Source of the DNA: Paracoccaceae bacterium
Lineage (GTDB): Bacteria; Pseudomonadota; Alphaproteobacteria; Rhodobacterales; Rhodobacteraceae
Reading direction: 5' to 3'
Assembly: GCA_021647745.1 (NCBI GenBank)
Contig: JAKIUB010000027.1
Coordinates: forward strand, 1 to 32,397
Length of the DNA: 32,397 nt
Part shown: positions 21,939 through 30,863 of the stretch, piece by piece
Numbering within the stretch: the first letter of the stretch is position 1
Layout of the letters: each line of letters starts with the position of its first letter
Translations under genes and position numbers: made by a program
The notes under the pieces: model-generated
Database searches by the model: none
The model's input: only the letters and a program-made list of their open reading frames with translations
Told to the model about the DNA's origin: nothing

Positions 21939-22310
21939 ATGCCAACGATCCAACAGCTTATCCGCAAACCGCGGAAGCCGAAAGTAAAGCGTCAAAAGTC
22001 GATGCACCTTCAGGCATGCCCGCAAAAACGCGGCGTATGCACACGTGTTTATACCACGACACCGAAAAAGCCGAATTCGGCTATGCGTAAGGTTGCCAAA
22101 GTGCGCCTGACCAACGGTTTCGAGGTTATTTCCTACATCGGCGGCGAGAGCCACAACCTGCAAGAGCACTCGGTTGTGTTGATCCGCGGCGGTCGTGTAA
22201 AAGACCTTCCGGGCGTTCGTTACCACATCCTTCGCGGTGTTTTGGATACGCAGGGCGTTAAAGACCGCCGCCAGCGTCGTTCGAAATATGGCGCCAAGCG
22301 TCCTAAATAG
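21939..22310 (+). CDS. rpsL: Small-subunit ribosomal protein S12
   Basis: This 123-residue decoding-centre protein begins MPTIQQLIRKPRKPK. Its streptomycin loop TTTPKKPNSAMRKV retains the lysines at which resistance mutations occur, and GGRVKDLPGVRYH is the second accuracy region; both look wild type. Both are important for A-site fidelity. The ribosome binding site is weak (GAACGGGG, 13 bases upstream), so the leader structure may matter for expression. It heads the str operon, with rpsG following after 11 bases. Confidence 0.98.
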   Translation: MPTIQQLIRKPRKPKVKRQKSMHLQACPQKRGVCTRVYTTTPKKPNSAMRKVAKVRLTNGFEVISYIGGESHNLQEHSVVLIRGGRVKDLPGVRYHILRGVLDTQGVKDRRQRRSKYGAKRPK

Positions 22311-22321
22311 GAGACCAAGAT

Positions 22322-22792
22322 ATGTCCCGTCGCCATAGTGCCGAGAAACGTGAAATCCTGCCAGACGCCAAGTATGGCGACAAGATTTTGACGAAATTTA
22401 TGAACAACCTGATGCTGGACGGCAAAAAATCCGTTGCCGAGCGTATCGTATATGGCGCGCTTGCCAAGGTTGAAGAGAAGCTGAAGCGGGAGCCGATCGA
22501 GGCCTTCCACGAAGCGCTGGAAAACATCAAGCCAAGCGTCGAGGTTCGCTCGCGCCGCGTGGGTGGTGCTACCTATCAGGTGCCCGTCGAGGTTCGTCCG
22601 ATCCGCCAGGAGGCTTTGGCCATTCGCTGGCTGATCAACGCTTCGCGCGCACGCAATGAAAACACAATGGAAGAGCGCCTTGCCGGTGAGCTTCTGGATG
22701 CGGTTAATACACGCGGCTCTGCCGTGAAAAAACGCGAAGACACCCACAAAATGGCAGACGCGAATAAAGCGTTCTCCCATTATCGCTGGTAG
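22322..22792 (+). CDS. rpsG: Small-subunit ribosomal protein S7
   Basis: This 156-residue primary assembly protein of the 30S head begins MSRRHSAEKREILPDAKYGD. Its beta-hairpin region (VEVRSRRVGGATYQVPVEVR, residues about 72-91) contacts E-site tRNA and mRNA. AGGAGA precedes the start. In E. coli S7 is the translational repressor of the str operon, acting on its own message. Whether this holds here cannot be seen, because the rpsL-rpsG gap is only 11 bases and holds no large structure. The length is normal. Confidence 0.98.
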   Translation: MSRRHSAEKREILPDAKYGDKILTKFMNNLMLDGKKSVAERIVYGALAKVEEKLKREPIEAFHEALENIKPSVEVRSRRVGGATYQVPVEVRPIRQEALAIRWLINASRARNENTMEERLAGELLDAVNTRGSAVKKREDTHKMADANKAFSHYRW

Positions 22793-22804
22793 GACAAAAA
22801 TAAA

Positions 22805-24922
22805 ATGGCTCGCGAGTATCCCCTAGATCGCTACCGTAACTTCGGTATCATGGCGCACATTGATGCAGGTAAAACCACCTGCACCGAGCGCATCTTGTAT
22901 TACACCGGCAAATCCCACAACATTGGCGAGGTGCATGATGGCGCCGCAACCATGGACTGGATGGAGCAGGAGCAAGAGCGCGGTATTACCATTACCTCGG
23001 CGGCGACAACCACCTTCTGGGAGCGCACGGTAGACGGTGAAACACCCCTGTCTGAAAAGCACCGGATGAACATTATTGATACTCCGGGCCACGTGGACTT
23101 CACCATTGAGGTCGAGCGCTCGTTGGCTGTGCTTGACGGCGCGGTTGCGCTGCTTGATGCCAATGCCGGTGTTGAGCCGCAAACCGAAACCGTGTGGCGC
23201 CAAGCTGATCGCTATAGCGTGCCGCGCATTGTTTTTGTGAACAAGATGGATAAAATCGGCGCGGATTTCTTTAACTGCGTTGAGATGATCAGAACCCGCG
23301 TTGGTGGCAACCCGATGCCGGTGCAGCTGCCGATTGGGGCCGAGACCGAGCTGGAAGGCTCGATCGACCTGATCACCATGAAGGAGTGGGTTTACGAGGG
23401 CGATGACCTTGGTGCGACTTGGGAAATTCGCGAAATTCGCGATAGCCTGAAAGACAAAGCGACCGAGATGCGCGGCGAGATGCTCGAAATGGCTGTCGAG
23501 CTGGACGATGACGTGATGGAAGCGTATTTGGAAGGCAACGAGCCTGACGAAGAAACGCTGATCCGCCTGATCCGCAAGGGCACCATGGAAATGACCTTTG
23601 TGCCTATTCTTGCTGGCTCTGCGTTCAAGAACAAAGGTGTTCAGCAGCTGCTTAACGCCGTGATCGATTTCTTGCCCAGCCCGATGGACGTAAAAGACTA
23701 TATGGGCTTTGAGCCGGGTGACGAAACCGAAACCCGTAACATCCCGCGCCGTGCGGATGATGATATGCCGTTTTCGGGCCTTGCGTTCAAAATTATGAAC
23801 GACCCGTTTGTGGGCACCTTGACCTTTACGCGGATCTATTCTGGCACACTCACCAAGGGTGACAGCATTGTAAACTCGACCAAGGGCCGCAAAGAGCGCA
23901 TTGGCCGGATGATGATGATGCACTCCAATGACCGTGATGAAATTACGGAAGCATTTGCGGGTGATATTATTGCGCTGGCCGGCCTGAAGCAAACCACCAC
24001 AGGTGATACGCTTTGTTCTGCCGCTGATCCGGTGGTGCTTGAAACCATGACTTTCCCCGATCCTGTGATCGAGATTGCTGTGGAGCCAAAAACCAAAGCT
24101 GACCAAGAGAAAATGTCTACGGGCCTTGCGCGTTTGGCAGCAGAAGATCCATCCTTCCGTGTGGAAACTGATCAGGAATCTGGCCAGACCATCATGAAGG
24201 GCATGGGCGAATTGCACCTCGACATCTTGGTTGACCGCCTGAAGCGTGAGTTCAAGGTTGAGGCCAATATCGGTGAGCCGCAAGTGGCCTACCGCGAGAC
24301 CATCGGCCATGAAGCTGATATTGACTATACCCACAAGAAACAATCCGGTGGGTCTGGCCAATTTGCTCGTATTAAAATGACCATTATTCCCACCGAGCCG
24401 GGCGAAGGCTTTTCGTTTGAAAGCAAAGTCGTTGGCGGTAACGTGCCTAAGGAATACATTCCGGGCGTTGAAAAGGGCATTAAATCGGTTATGGATAGCG
24501 GGCCTTTGGCTGGCTTCCCCGTGATTGACTTTAAGGTTGTTTTGACCGACGGCGCTTACCACGATGTGGACTCCAGCGTTCTGGCGTTTGAAATTGCGGC
24601 ACGGGCCGGCATGCGCGAGGGCCTGAAGAAGGCTGGCGCCAAGCTGCTTGAGCCAATTATGAAGGTGGAAGTGGTTACACCTGAAGAGTATACCGGTGGT
24701 ATCATCGGTGATCTGACTTCGCGCCGTGGTATGGTGCGTGGGCAGGAAGCACGGGGCAACGCCATCGCGATTGATGCAAATGTTCCGCTGGCCAACATGT
24801 TTGGTTATATCAATACGCTGCGCTCCATGTCTTCGGGCCGCGCTAACTTCACGATGCAGTTTGGTCACTACGATGCTGTTCCGGCAGCGATCTCGAAAGA
24901 GATTCAAGAGAAATTTAACTAA
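22805..24922 (+). CDS. fusA: Elongation factor G
   Basis: This 705-residue translocase GTPase has all G-domain motifs: G1 AHIDAGKTT (residues about 17-25), the G2 switch region RGITITSAATTTFW, G3 DTPGHVDF and G4 NKMDK. Domains II to V follow, including GMGELHLDIL and the C-terminal INTLRSMSSGRANFTMQF. It moves tRNA and mRNA through the ribosome and, with RRF, recycles ribosomes. AGGA lies 12 bases before the ATG, so the ribosome binding site is modest. It sits between rpsG and tuf, the standard str order. There is no sign of fusidic-acid-type changes that I can identify by eye. Confidence 0.99.
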   Translation: MAREYPLDRYRNFGIMAHIDAGKTTCTERILYYTGKSHNIGEVHDGAATMDWMEQEQERGITITSAATTTFWERTVDGETPLSEKHRMNIIDTPGHVDFTIEVERSLAVLDGAVALLDANAGVEPQTETVWRQADRYSVPRIVFVNKMDKIGADFFNCVEMIRTRVGGNPMPVQLPIGAETELEGSIDLITMKEWVYEGDDLGATWEIREIRDSLKDKATEMRGEMLEMAVELDDDVMEAYLEGNEPDEETLIRLIRKGTMEMTFVPILAGSAFKNKGVQQLLNAVIDFLPSPMDVKDYMGFEPGDETETRNIPRRADDDMPFSGLAFKIMNDPFVGTLTFTRIYSGTLTKGDSIVNSTKGRKERIGRMMMMHSNDRDEITEAFAGDIIALAGLKQTTTGDTLCSAADPVVLETMTFPDPVIEIAVEPKTKADQEKMSTGLARLAAEDPSFRVETDQESGQTIMKGMGELHLDILVDRLKREFKVEANIGEPQVAYRETIGHEADIDYTHKKQSGGSGQFARIKMTIIPTEPGEGFSFESKVVGGNVPKEYIPGVEKGIKSVMDSGPLAGFPVIDFKVVLTDGAYHDVDSSVLAFEIAARAGMREGLKKAGAKLLEPIMKVEVVTPEEYTGGIIGDLTSRRGMVRGQEARGNAIAIDANVPLANMFGYINTLRSMSSGRANFTMQFGHYDAVPAAISKEIQEKFN

Positions 24923-24964
24923 CGCGTGGCATGAGCCACTCCACTGATACACAGGAGGCCTATT

Positions 24965-26140
24965 ATGGGTAAGGAAAAGTTTGAACGTAATAAAACCCAC
25001 GTTAACGTTGGCACAATCGGCCACGTTGACCACGGGAAAACCACGCTGACCGCGGCGATCACCAAGCAATTTGGTGACTTCCAGGACTACGACTCGATCG
25101 ATAGTGCACCGGAAGAAAAAGCGCGTGGCATCACCATTTCGACAGCCCACGTTGAGTATGAGACAGAAAACCGTCACTACGCTCACGTTGACTGCCCGGG
25201 CCACGCTGACTATGTGAAAAACATGATCACCGGCGCGGCGCAAATGGATGGCGCTATCCTTGTGGTTAACGCAGCCGATGGCCCTATGCCACAAACCCGT
25301 GAGCACATCCTGTTGGGTCGCCAGGTTGGCATCCCCTACATGGTTGTTTTCATGAACAAGGTTGACCAGGTAGACGATGACGAGCTGCTTGAGCTGGTTG
25401 AAATGGAAATTCGTGAGCTCTTGACCGAATACGGTTATCCGGGCGATGACATTCCTATCATTGCCGGTTCGGCTTTGGCTGCTCTTGAAGGCCGCGACCC
25501 TGAAATTGGCGAAACAAAAATCGCCGAGCTGATGGCTGCGGTTGACTCGTATATCCCAGACCCAGAGCGCGATGTTGATAAGCCGTTCCTGCTGCCTATC
25601 GAGGACGTGTTCTCGATCTCTGGTCGCGGAACTGTGGTAACGGGCCGTATCGAGCGTGGCGTTGTTAATGTTGGTGACAGCATCGAGATTGTTGGTATCC
25701 GCGATACAACAACAACCACTTGTACCGGTGTTGAAATGTTCCGCAAGCTCTTGGACCGTGGAGAAGCTGGTGACAATGTTGGCGTTCTGCTTCGCGGCAT
25801 TGACCGTGACGGCGTTGAGCGTGGCCAGGTTCTGGTTAAGCCGGGGTCAGTTAAGCCGCACACCAAGTTTGAGTGCGAAGTATACATTCTGACGAAAGAA
25901 GAGGGTGGCCGTCATACGCCGTTCTTCAAAAACTATCGTCCGCAGTTCTACTTCCGGACCACAGACGTAACGGGTACTGTTGAGCTGCCTGAAGGCACCG
26001 AAATGGTAATGCCGGGCGACAACCTGAAATTCAACGTTGAGCTGATCAACCCTATCGCTATGGAGCAGGGCTTGCGCTTTGCGATCCGCGAAGGTGGCCG
26101 CACCGTTGGTTCGGGCGTTGTATCCAAAATCATCGAGTAA
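24965..26140 (+). CDS. tuf: Elongation factor Tu
   Basis: This 391-residue GTPase delivers aminoacyl-tRNA. G1 GHVDHGKTT (residues 19-27), the switch I region EEKARGITISTAHVEYET, G3 DCPGHADY and G4 NKVDQ are intact. Domains II and III follow and end GRTVGSGVVSKIIE. ACAGGAGGCC provides a strong ribosome binding site. Many alphaproteobacteria carry a second tuf near secE, but the region upstream of secE in this window has none. A hairpin with a T-run follows the stop, so rpsJ and later genes may be expressed at a lower level than tuf. Confidence 0.99.
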   Translation: MGKEKFERNKTHVNVGTIGHVDHGKTTLTAAITKQFGDFQDYDSIDSAPEEKARGITISTAHVEYETENRHYAHVDCPGHADYVKNMITGAAQMDGAILVVNAADGPMPQTREHILLGRQVGIPYMVVFMNKVDQVDDDELLELVEMEIRELLTEYGYPGDDIPIIAGSALAALEGRDPEIGETKIAELMAAVDSYIPDPERDVDKPFLLPIEDVFSISGRGTVVTGRIERGVVNVGDSIEIVGIRDTTTTTCTGVEMFRKLLDRGEAGDNVGVLLRGIDRDGVERGQVLVKPGSVKPHTKFECEVYILTKEEGGRHTPFFKNYRPQFYFRTTDVTGTVELPEGTEMVMPGDNLKFNVELINPIAMEQGLRFAIREGGRTVGSGVVSKIIE

Positions 26141-26160
26141 TCGCTGAACTTAAATCAGTG

Positions 26161-26192
26161 GCCGGGGTATTCTCCCCGGCTGCTACTTTTTT
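26161..26192 (+). terminator. Terminator-like hairpin between tuf and rpsJ
   Basis: GCCGGGG (26161-26167) pairs with CCCCGGC (26174-26180) around a 6-base loop. A T-run of six (26187-26192) follows after a 6-base gap. It may be a partial terminator or attenuator that separates highly expressed tuf from the S10 genes; the gap before the T-run should weaken it. Confidence 0.55.
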
Positions 26193-26223
26193 GAACCTGC
26201 CAGCCTAAGAGAGGCGTTTTCAG

Positions 26224-26532
26224 ATGCAGAGCCAAAATATACGCATCCGGTTAAAGGCATTCGATTTTCGGGTGTTGGATGCCAGCACAGCCGAAATCGT
26301 TTCGACTGCCAAACGGACGGGCGCACAAGTGCGCGGCCCGATCCCGTTGCCGAACAAAATCGAGAAATTCACTGTTCTTCGCGGTCCACACGTGGACAAA
26401 AAGAGCCGTGAGCAATTTGAAATCCGCACGCATAAGCGCTTGCTGGACATCGTTGATCCGACCCCCCAGACCGTGGACGCGCTGATGAAGCTCGACCTCG
26501 CCGCTGGTGTGGATGTCGAGATCAAGCTTTAG
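26224..26532 (+). CDS. rpsJ: Small-subunit ribosomal protein S10
   Basis: This 102-residue protein begins MQSQNIRIRLKAFDFRVLDA. The extended loop region (VRGPIPLPNKIEKFTVLRGP) reaches into the 30S head. S10 also acts as NusE in antitermination and binds the NusG KOW domain that is encoded in this same window. AGAGAGG upstream gives the ribosome binding site. It is the first gene of the S10 cluster; rplC follows after 12 bases. No long S10-type autoregulatory leader is visible in the 83-base gap after tuf. Confidence 0.98.
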   Translation: MQSQNIRIRLKAFDFRVLDASTAEIVSTAKRTGAQVRGPIPLPNKIEKFTVLRGPHVDKKSREQFEIRTHKRLLDIVDPTPQTVDALMKLDLAAGVDVEIKL

Positions 26533-26544
26533 GGGGCTGGGAAT

Positions 26545-27264
26545 ATGCGTTCTGGAGTAATTGCGAAGAAGCTGGGCATGACCCGCTTGTTCATGGAGGA
26601 TGGTCAGCAGATTCCTGTGACCGTTCTGCAAATGGAAAACGTGCAGGTTGTATCGCAACGCACCGCTGACCGGGATGGCTACACCGCCGTTCAGCTCGGC
26701 GCGGGTGCTGCAAAAGCCAAGCGCACAAGCAAAGCTATGCGGGGGCATTTTGCCATCGCCAAGGTGGAGCCGAAGCGCAAGATCGCGGAATTCCGTGTAT
26801 CGGCTGATAACCTGATTGAAGTGGGTTCTGAGATCACCGCGGACCATTACCTTGAGGGGCAATATGTTGATATTGCCGGCACCTCGATCGGTAAAGGTTT
26901 CCAAGGGGCGATGAAACGCCACAACTTTAAAGGCCTGCGCGCAACGCACGGTGTGTCTGTTTCGCACCGCTCACACGGCTCTACCGGCCAGTGTCAGGAT
27001 CCGGGCAAGGTTTTTAAGGGCAAGAAAATGGCGGGCCATATGGGCGCTGTTCGGGTTACGACCCAAAACTTGCAGGTTGTTAAGACCGACGCCGAGCGTG
27101 GCTTGCTGATGATCAAGGGCGCTGTTCCCGGATCAAAAGGCGGCTGGGTGACCATCAAGGATTCGGTTAAAAAAGCCGCACCCAAGGGCTTGCCAATGCC
27201 GGCGGCTATTCGCGCGACTGAAGCACCTGCTGTTGAAGCACAAGAAGGGGGCGCAGACGAATGA
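26545..27264 (+). CDS. rplC: Large-subunit ribosomal protein L3
   Basis: This 239-residue protein begins MRSGVIAKKLGMTRLFMEDG. The conserved glutamine site for PrmB methylation is visible in HGSTGQCQDPGKVFKGKKMA. A C-terminal extension of about 30 residues rich in Ala, Pro and Glu (ATEAPAVEAQEGGADE) is typical of alphaproteobacterial L3. L3 nucleates 50S assembly and reaches the peptidyl transferase centre. Its end overlaps rplD by 4 bases (ATGA), implying translational coupling. Confidence 0.98.
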   Translation: MRSGVIAKKLGMTRLFMEDGQQIPVTVLQMENVQVVSQRTADRDGYTAVQLGAGAAKAKRTSKAMRGHFAIAKVEPKRKIAEFRVSADNLIEVGSEITADHYLEGQYVDIAGTSIGKGFQGAMKRHNFKGLRATHGVSVSHRSHGSTGQCQDPGKVFKGKKMAGHMGAVRVTTQNLQVVKTDAERGLLMIKGAVPGSKGGWVTIKDSVKKAAPKGLPMPAAIRATEAPAVEAQEGGADE

Positions 27265-27881
27265 AAACCGACGTCATCAAACTCGACGCTGGCAAAGCCG
27301 GATCCATCGATCTGAACGATGCGATCTTTGGCCTTGAGCCACGCGCCGACATTTTGCACCGCGTTGTGCGCTATCAGCTGGCCAAGCGCCAAGCTGGCAC
27401 GCACAAAGTAAAAACACGCAGCGAAAGCGGCTATTCCACCAAGAAGATCTACCGCCAAAAAGGCACAGGTGGCGCACGCCACGGTGCGCGCTCGGCTCCG
27501 ATCTTTCGCGGTGGTGGTGTATACAAAGGCCCGGTTGTGCGCTCCCACGCGCATGATCTGACCAAAAAATTTCGTGCGCTCGGTCTGAAGCACGCTCTTA
27601 GCTCCAAAGTTGGCGCTGGCGAGCTTGTGATCATCGAGAACGCAGACGTTGAAAACGGCAAAACAAATGCTCTGGCGAACACCATCAAGGCGCTCGGCTG
27701 GACCAAGGTTTTGTTAATCGATGGGGCTGAAGTGAACGCCAATTTTGCGCTCGCAGCCCGTAATCTTGATGGCGTTAATGTGCTGCCAAGCATGGGTGCG
27801 AATGTTTATGACATTCTTAAGTCCAACACGCTTGTGCTGACAAAAGCCGCCGTTGAAGCACTGGAGGCTCGCCTGTCATGA
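27261..27881 (+). CDS. rplD: Large-subunit ribosomal protein L4
   Basis: This 206-residue protein begins MKTDVIKLDAGKAGSIDLND. The exit-tunnel loop is clear (QKGTGGARHGARSAPIFRGG, residues about 70-89), which lines the macrolide-sensitive tunnel constriction and looks wild type. In E. coli L4 also represses the S10 operon; no matching leader is seen before rpsJ here. It overlaps both neighbours by 4 bases (rplC at its start, rplW at its end), so translation is coupled. Confidence 0.98.
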   Translation: MKTDVIKLDAGKAGSIDLNDAIFGLEPRADILHRVVRYQLAKRQAGTHKVKTRSESGYSTKKIYRQKGTGGARHGARSAPIFRGGGVYKGPVVRSHAHDLTKKFRALGLKHALSSKVGAGELVIIENADVENGKTNALANTIKALGWTKVLLIDGAEVNANFALAARNLDGVNVLPSMGANVYDILKSNTLVLTKAAVEALEARLS

Positions 27882-28174
27882 GCACTAAAGCTGAACAGTA
27901 TGACGTGGTTCGTCGCCCTATCATCACCGAGAAAGCCACTATGGCTTCCGAGCATAACGTGGTGGTTTTCGAGGTGGCGATCGACGCCAATAAGCCCCAA
28001 ATTAAAGAAGCGATCGAAAGCCTCTTTAATGTTAAGGTGAAAGCGGTTAATACCTCGATCACCAAAGGTAAAGTGAAGCGCTTCAAGGGGCAACTCGGGA
28101 AGCGTAAAGACGTGAAAAAAGCCTATGTCACACTGGTCGAGGGTAATACCATCGACGTGACAACCGGCCTGTAA
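27878..28174 (+). CDS. rplW: Large-subunit ribosomal protein L23
   Basis: This 98-residue protein begins MSTKAEQYDVVRRPIITEKA, followed by the KVKAVNTSITKGKVKRFKGQ loop. L23 sits at the tunnel exit and docks trigger factor and SRP. The start overlaps the rplD stop by 4 bases. Normal length. rplB follows after 24 bases. Confidence 0.97.
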   Translation: MSTKAEQYDVVRRPIITEKATMASEHNVVVFEVAIDANKPQIKEAIESLFNVKVKAVNTSITKGKVKRFKGQLGKRKDVKKAYVTLVEGNTIDVTTGL

Positions 28175-28198
28175 CTTTTAGAAACGGAAGACAGCAAG

Positions 28199-29038
28199 AT
28201 GGCACTAAAGTCGTATAAACCGACCACGCCAGGCCAGCGCGGGCTGGTTCTGATCGACCGTTCGGAACTCTGGAAAGGCCGCCCGCTCAAATCCCTCACT
28301 GAGGGTTTGAGCAAGCACGGTGGCCGGAACAATACCGGACGGATAACCATGCGCCGCAAAGGCGGCGGGGCCAAGCGCCTCTATCGTATCGTGGATTTCA
28401 AGCGCAACAAGCTTGATATCAAAGCGACGGTAGAGCGCATTGAGTATGACCCGAACCGGACAGCGTTTATTGCGCTGATCAAGTATGAAGACGGCACACA
28501 AGCCTACATCCTTGCGCCACAGCGCTTGGCGGTTGGTGACAGCATTATTGCTTCGGCAAAATGCGACGTGAAGCCGGGCAATGCGATGCCGTTTTCGGGC
28601 ATGCCGATTGGCACCATTATCCACAACATCGAGATGAAGCAAGGCAAAGGCGGGCAGATTGCACGCGCCGCTGGCACTTACGCTCAGTTCGTGGGCCGTG
28701 ATGGTGGCTATGCGCAAATCCGCCTGAAGTCAGGCGAGCTGCGGCTTGTGCGCCAAGAGTGCATGGCAACCGTTGGTGCGGTTTCCAACCCTGATCACAG
28801 CAACCAAAACCTTGGTAAAGCTGGTCGTAACCGCCATAAGGGCATCCGCCCCTCTGTGCGTGGTGTGGTTATGAACCCTGTAGATCACCCGCATGGTGGT
28901 GGTGAAGGCCGGACATCGGGTGGTCGTCACCCTGTTACGCCTTGGGGAAAACCAACCAAAGGTGCCAAGACACGTTCGAATAAAACGACGGATAAATATA
29001 TCCTGCGTTCCCGTCACGCCAAGAAAAAGGGGCGTTAA
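28199..29038 (+). CDS. rplB: Large-subunit ribosomal protein L2
   Basis: This 279-residue protein is essential for subunit association and peptidyl transfer. It begins MALKSYKPTTPGQRGLVLID. The OB and SH3-like domains are followed by the signature GVVMNPVDHPHGGGEGRTSG, which carries the conserved His near the peptidyl transferase centre. The C-terminus is basic (SRHAKKKGR). The ribosome binding site is a weak GGAAGACAGCAAG, so coupling to rplW is likely. rpsS follows after 3 bases. Confidence 0.98.
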   Translation: MALKSYKPTTPGQRGLVLIDRSELWKGRPLKSLTEGLSKHGGRNNTGRITMRRKGGGAKRLYRIVDFKRNKLDIKATVERIEYDPNRTAFIALIKYEDGTQAYILAPQRLAVGDSIIASAKCDVKPGNAMPFSGMPIGTIIHNIEMKQGKGGQIARAAGTYAQFVGRDGGYAQIRLKSGELRLVRQECMATVGAVSNPDHSNQNLGKAGRNRHKGIRPSVRGVVMNPVDHPHGGGEGRTSGGRHPVTPWGKPTKGAKTRSNKTTDKYILRSRHAKKKGR

Positions 29039-29041
29039 GAT

Positions 29042-29320
29042 ATGGCTCGTTCTATATGGAAAGGCCCGTTTGTTGATGGCTATGTGCTTAAAAAAGCCGA
29101 AGCCAGCCGCGAATCAGGCCGCAATGAAGTTATCAAAATCTGGTCGCGTCGCTCGACTATCCTGCCACAATTCGTGGGGCTTACTTTCGGCGTTTATAAC
29201 GGCCGCAAGCACATCCCCGTGAATGTGTCAGAAGACATGATCGGCCAGAAGTTTGGTGAATATTCTCCTACGCGCACCTTTTATGGGCACGCCGCGGACA
29301 AAAAAGCGAAGCGGAGCTAG
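29042..29320 (+). CDS. rpsS: Small-subunit ribosomal protein S19
   Basis: This 92-residue protein begins MARSIWKGPFVDGYVLKKAE. The conserved ITEF-like core is seen as RRSTILPQFVGLTFGVYNGR. It binds the 30S head beside S13 and reaches toward the A site. It starts 3 bases after rplB; rplV follows after 3 bases. The C-terminus ADKKAKRS is standard. Confidence 0.97.
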   Translation: MARSIWKGPFVDGYVLKKAEASRESGRNEVIKIWSRRSTILPQFVGLTFGVYNGRKHIPVNVSEDMIGQKFGEYSPTRTFYGHAADKKAKRS

Positions 29321-29323
29321 GTC

Positions 29324-29713
29324 ATGGGACAAAAGAAAAACCCTCGCCGTTTGCCGGAAGGCTCGGTAATGGCCAAAACCAAAATGATGCGCACCTCCGG
29401 GATCAAGCTCAATTTGGTTGCCGCAATGATCCGCAACAAGCCGGTTGATAAAGCATTGACCGACCTGACGTTTTCGAAAAAACGTATTGCTGGTGATGTG
29501 AAGAAATGCCTGCAATCGGCGATTGCCAACGCAGAAAACAACCACGGCCTCGACGTTGACGAGCTTTATGTTGTTGAAGCCTTTGTTGGCAAAAACATCA
29601 CCCTGAAGCGCGGGCGCCCTCGTGCGCGTGGCCGCTTTGGCAAGATCCTGAAGCCGTTTTCAGAGCTGACAATCATCGTGCGGGAAAAACAACCATCTGA
29701 GGAGCAAGCGTAA
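29324..29713 (+). CDS. rplV: Large-subunit ribosomal protein L22
   Basis: This 129-residue protein begins MGQKKNPRRLPEGSVMAKTK. The beta-hairpin near the C-terminus (KNITLKRGRPRARGRFGKIL) lines the exit tunnel opposite L4 and shows no insertion or deletion of the macrolide-resistance type that I can see. The stop codon shares one base with the rpsC start (TAATG), so translation is coupled. Confidence 0.97.
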   Translation: MGQKKNPRRLPEGSVMAKTKMMRTSGIKLNLVAAMIRNKPVDKALTDLTFSKKRIAGDVKKCLQSAIANAENNHGLDVDELYVVEAFVGKNITLKRGRPRARGRFGKILKPFSELTIIVREKQPSEEQA

Positions 29714-30414
29714 TGGGACATAAGATTAACCCAATTGGCCTGCGGATGCAGATCAACCGCACATGGGAAAGCCGCTGGTATGCGGAAGGTAAAGAGTATG
29801 GCAAATTGCTGCACGAAGACCTTGCTATCCGTGGTTATGTGAAGAAAAACGCCGCCCAAGCCGGCATTAGCCGCGTGATCATCGAACGTCCGCACCGCAA
29901 GTGTCGCGTAACGATCCACGCTGCCCGCCCCGGTGTGATTATCGGCAAAAAAGGCGCTGATATTGAAGTGCTGCGCAAGAAGCTGGCGGCATTTACCGAT
30001 AGCGAGCTGCACCTCAACATCGTTGAAGTGCGCAAGCCGGATATGGATGCAGCGCTTGTGGCTGAAAACATCGCGCAGCAGCTGGAGCGTCGGGTGTCTT
30101 TCCGCCGCGCCATGAAGCGCTCGGTGCAAAACTCGATGCGTATGGGTGCCCTTGGCATTCGTATCAACATCGCGGGCCGCCTTGGTGGTGCTGAAATCGC
30201 GCGGACCGAATGGTATGCCGAAGGCCGCGTGCCTCGCCACACCCTGCGGGCCGATATTGATTACGCCCACGCCGAAAGCCTCACCGCTTATGGCATCATT
30301 GGTATCAAGGTCTGGATATTCAAAGGCGAGATCATGGAACATGATCCAGCCGCCCGTGACCGCCGTTTGGCCGAAATGCAGCAAGGTGGAGGCCCGCGTC
30401 AGCAGCGCCGCTGA
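29713..30414 (+). CDS. rpsC: Small-subunit ribosomal protein S3
   Basis: This 233-residue mRNA-entry-channel protein begins MGHKINPIGLRMQINRTWES. The KH domain carries the GxxG-type loop in RPGVIIGKKGADIEVLRKKL (residues about 75-94). The C-terminal domain includes GRLGGAEIARTEWYAEGRVP. S3, S4 and S5 form the mRNA helicase at the entry site. The start overlaps the rplV stop by one base. GGAGG occurs near its end, before rplP. Normal length for the class. Confidence 0.98.
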   Translation: MGHKINPIGLRMQINRTWESRWYAEGKEYGKLLHEDLAIRGYVKKNAAQAGISRVIIERPHRKCRVTIHAARPGVIIGKKGADIEVLRKKLAAFTDSELHLNIVEVRKPDMDAALVAENIAQQLERRVSFRRAMKRSVQNSMRMGALGIRINIAGRLGGAEIARTEWYAEGRVPRHTLRADIDYAHAESLTAYGIIGIKVWIFKGEIMEHDPAARDRRLAEMQQGGGPRQQRR

Positions 30415-30444
30415 TGACGTAGCCTCTCGTAAGGAGAATTTATT

Positions 30445-30858
30445 ATGCTTTCACCAAAGCGCACACGATTTCGCAAGCAGTTCAAGGGCCGCATCCACGG
30501 CAATGCTAAAGGCGGAACAGACCTGAATTTCGGCACATACGGCCTTAAAGCTGTTGAGCCGGAGCGGGTATCCGCACGCCAGATCGAATCCGCGCGTCGC
30601 GCCATGACCCGCCACATGAAACGCCAAGGCCGTGTATGGATCCGCATCTTCCCTGATGTACCCGTAACCGCCAAGCCCATCGAGGTTCGGATGGGTAAGG
30701 GTAAAGGCTCTGTGGACCGTTGGGTTTGCAAAGTGAAGCCCGGCCGGATGATGTTCGAGATCGACGGGGTATCGGAAGAAGTTGCGAAAGAGGCCCTGCG
30801 CCTTGCCGCGATGAAACTGCCGGTAAAAACCCGCACGATTACGCGCGAAGACTGGTAG
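30445..30858 (+). CDS. rplP: Large-subunit ribosomal protein L16
   Basis: This 137-residue protein begins MLSPKRTRFRKQFKGRIHGN. It retains the arginine-rich segment around RRAMTRHMKRQGRVWIRIFP, the region that in E. coli is hydroxylated by YcfD. L16 positions the A-site tRNA. AAGGAG precedes the ATG. In most proteobacteria rpmC follows within a few bases. Here 1353 bases separate the two genes, and the tail of the transcript runs into a hairpin and a terminator. Confidence 0.98.
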   Translation: MLSPKRTRFRKQFKGRIHGNAKGGTDLNFGTYGLKAVEPERVSARQIESARRAMTRHMKRQGRVWIRIFPDVPVTAKPIEVRMGKGKGSVDRWVCKVKPGRMMFEIDGVSEEVAKEALRLAAMKLPVKTRTITREDW

Positions 30859-30863
30859 GCAGA

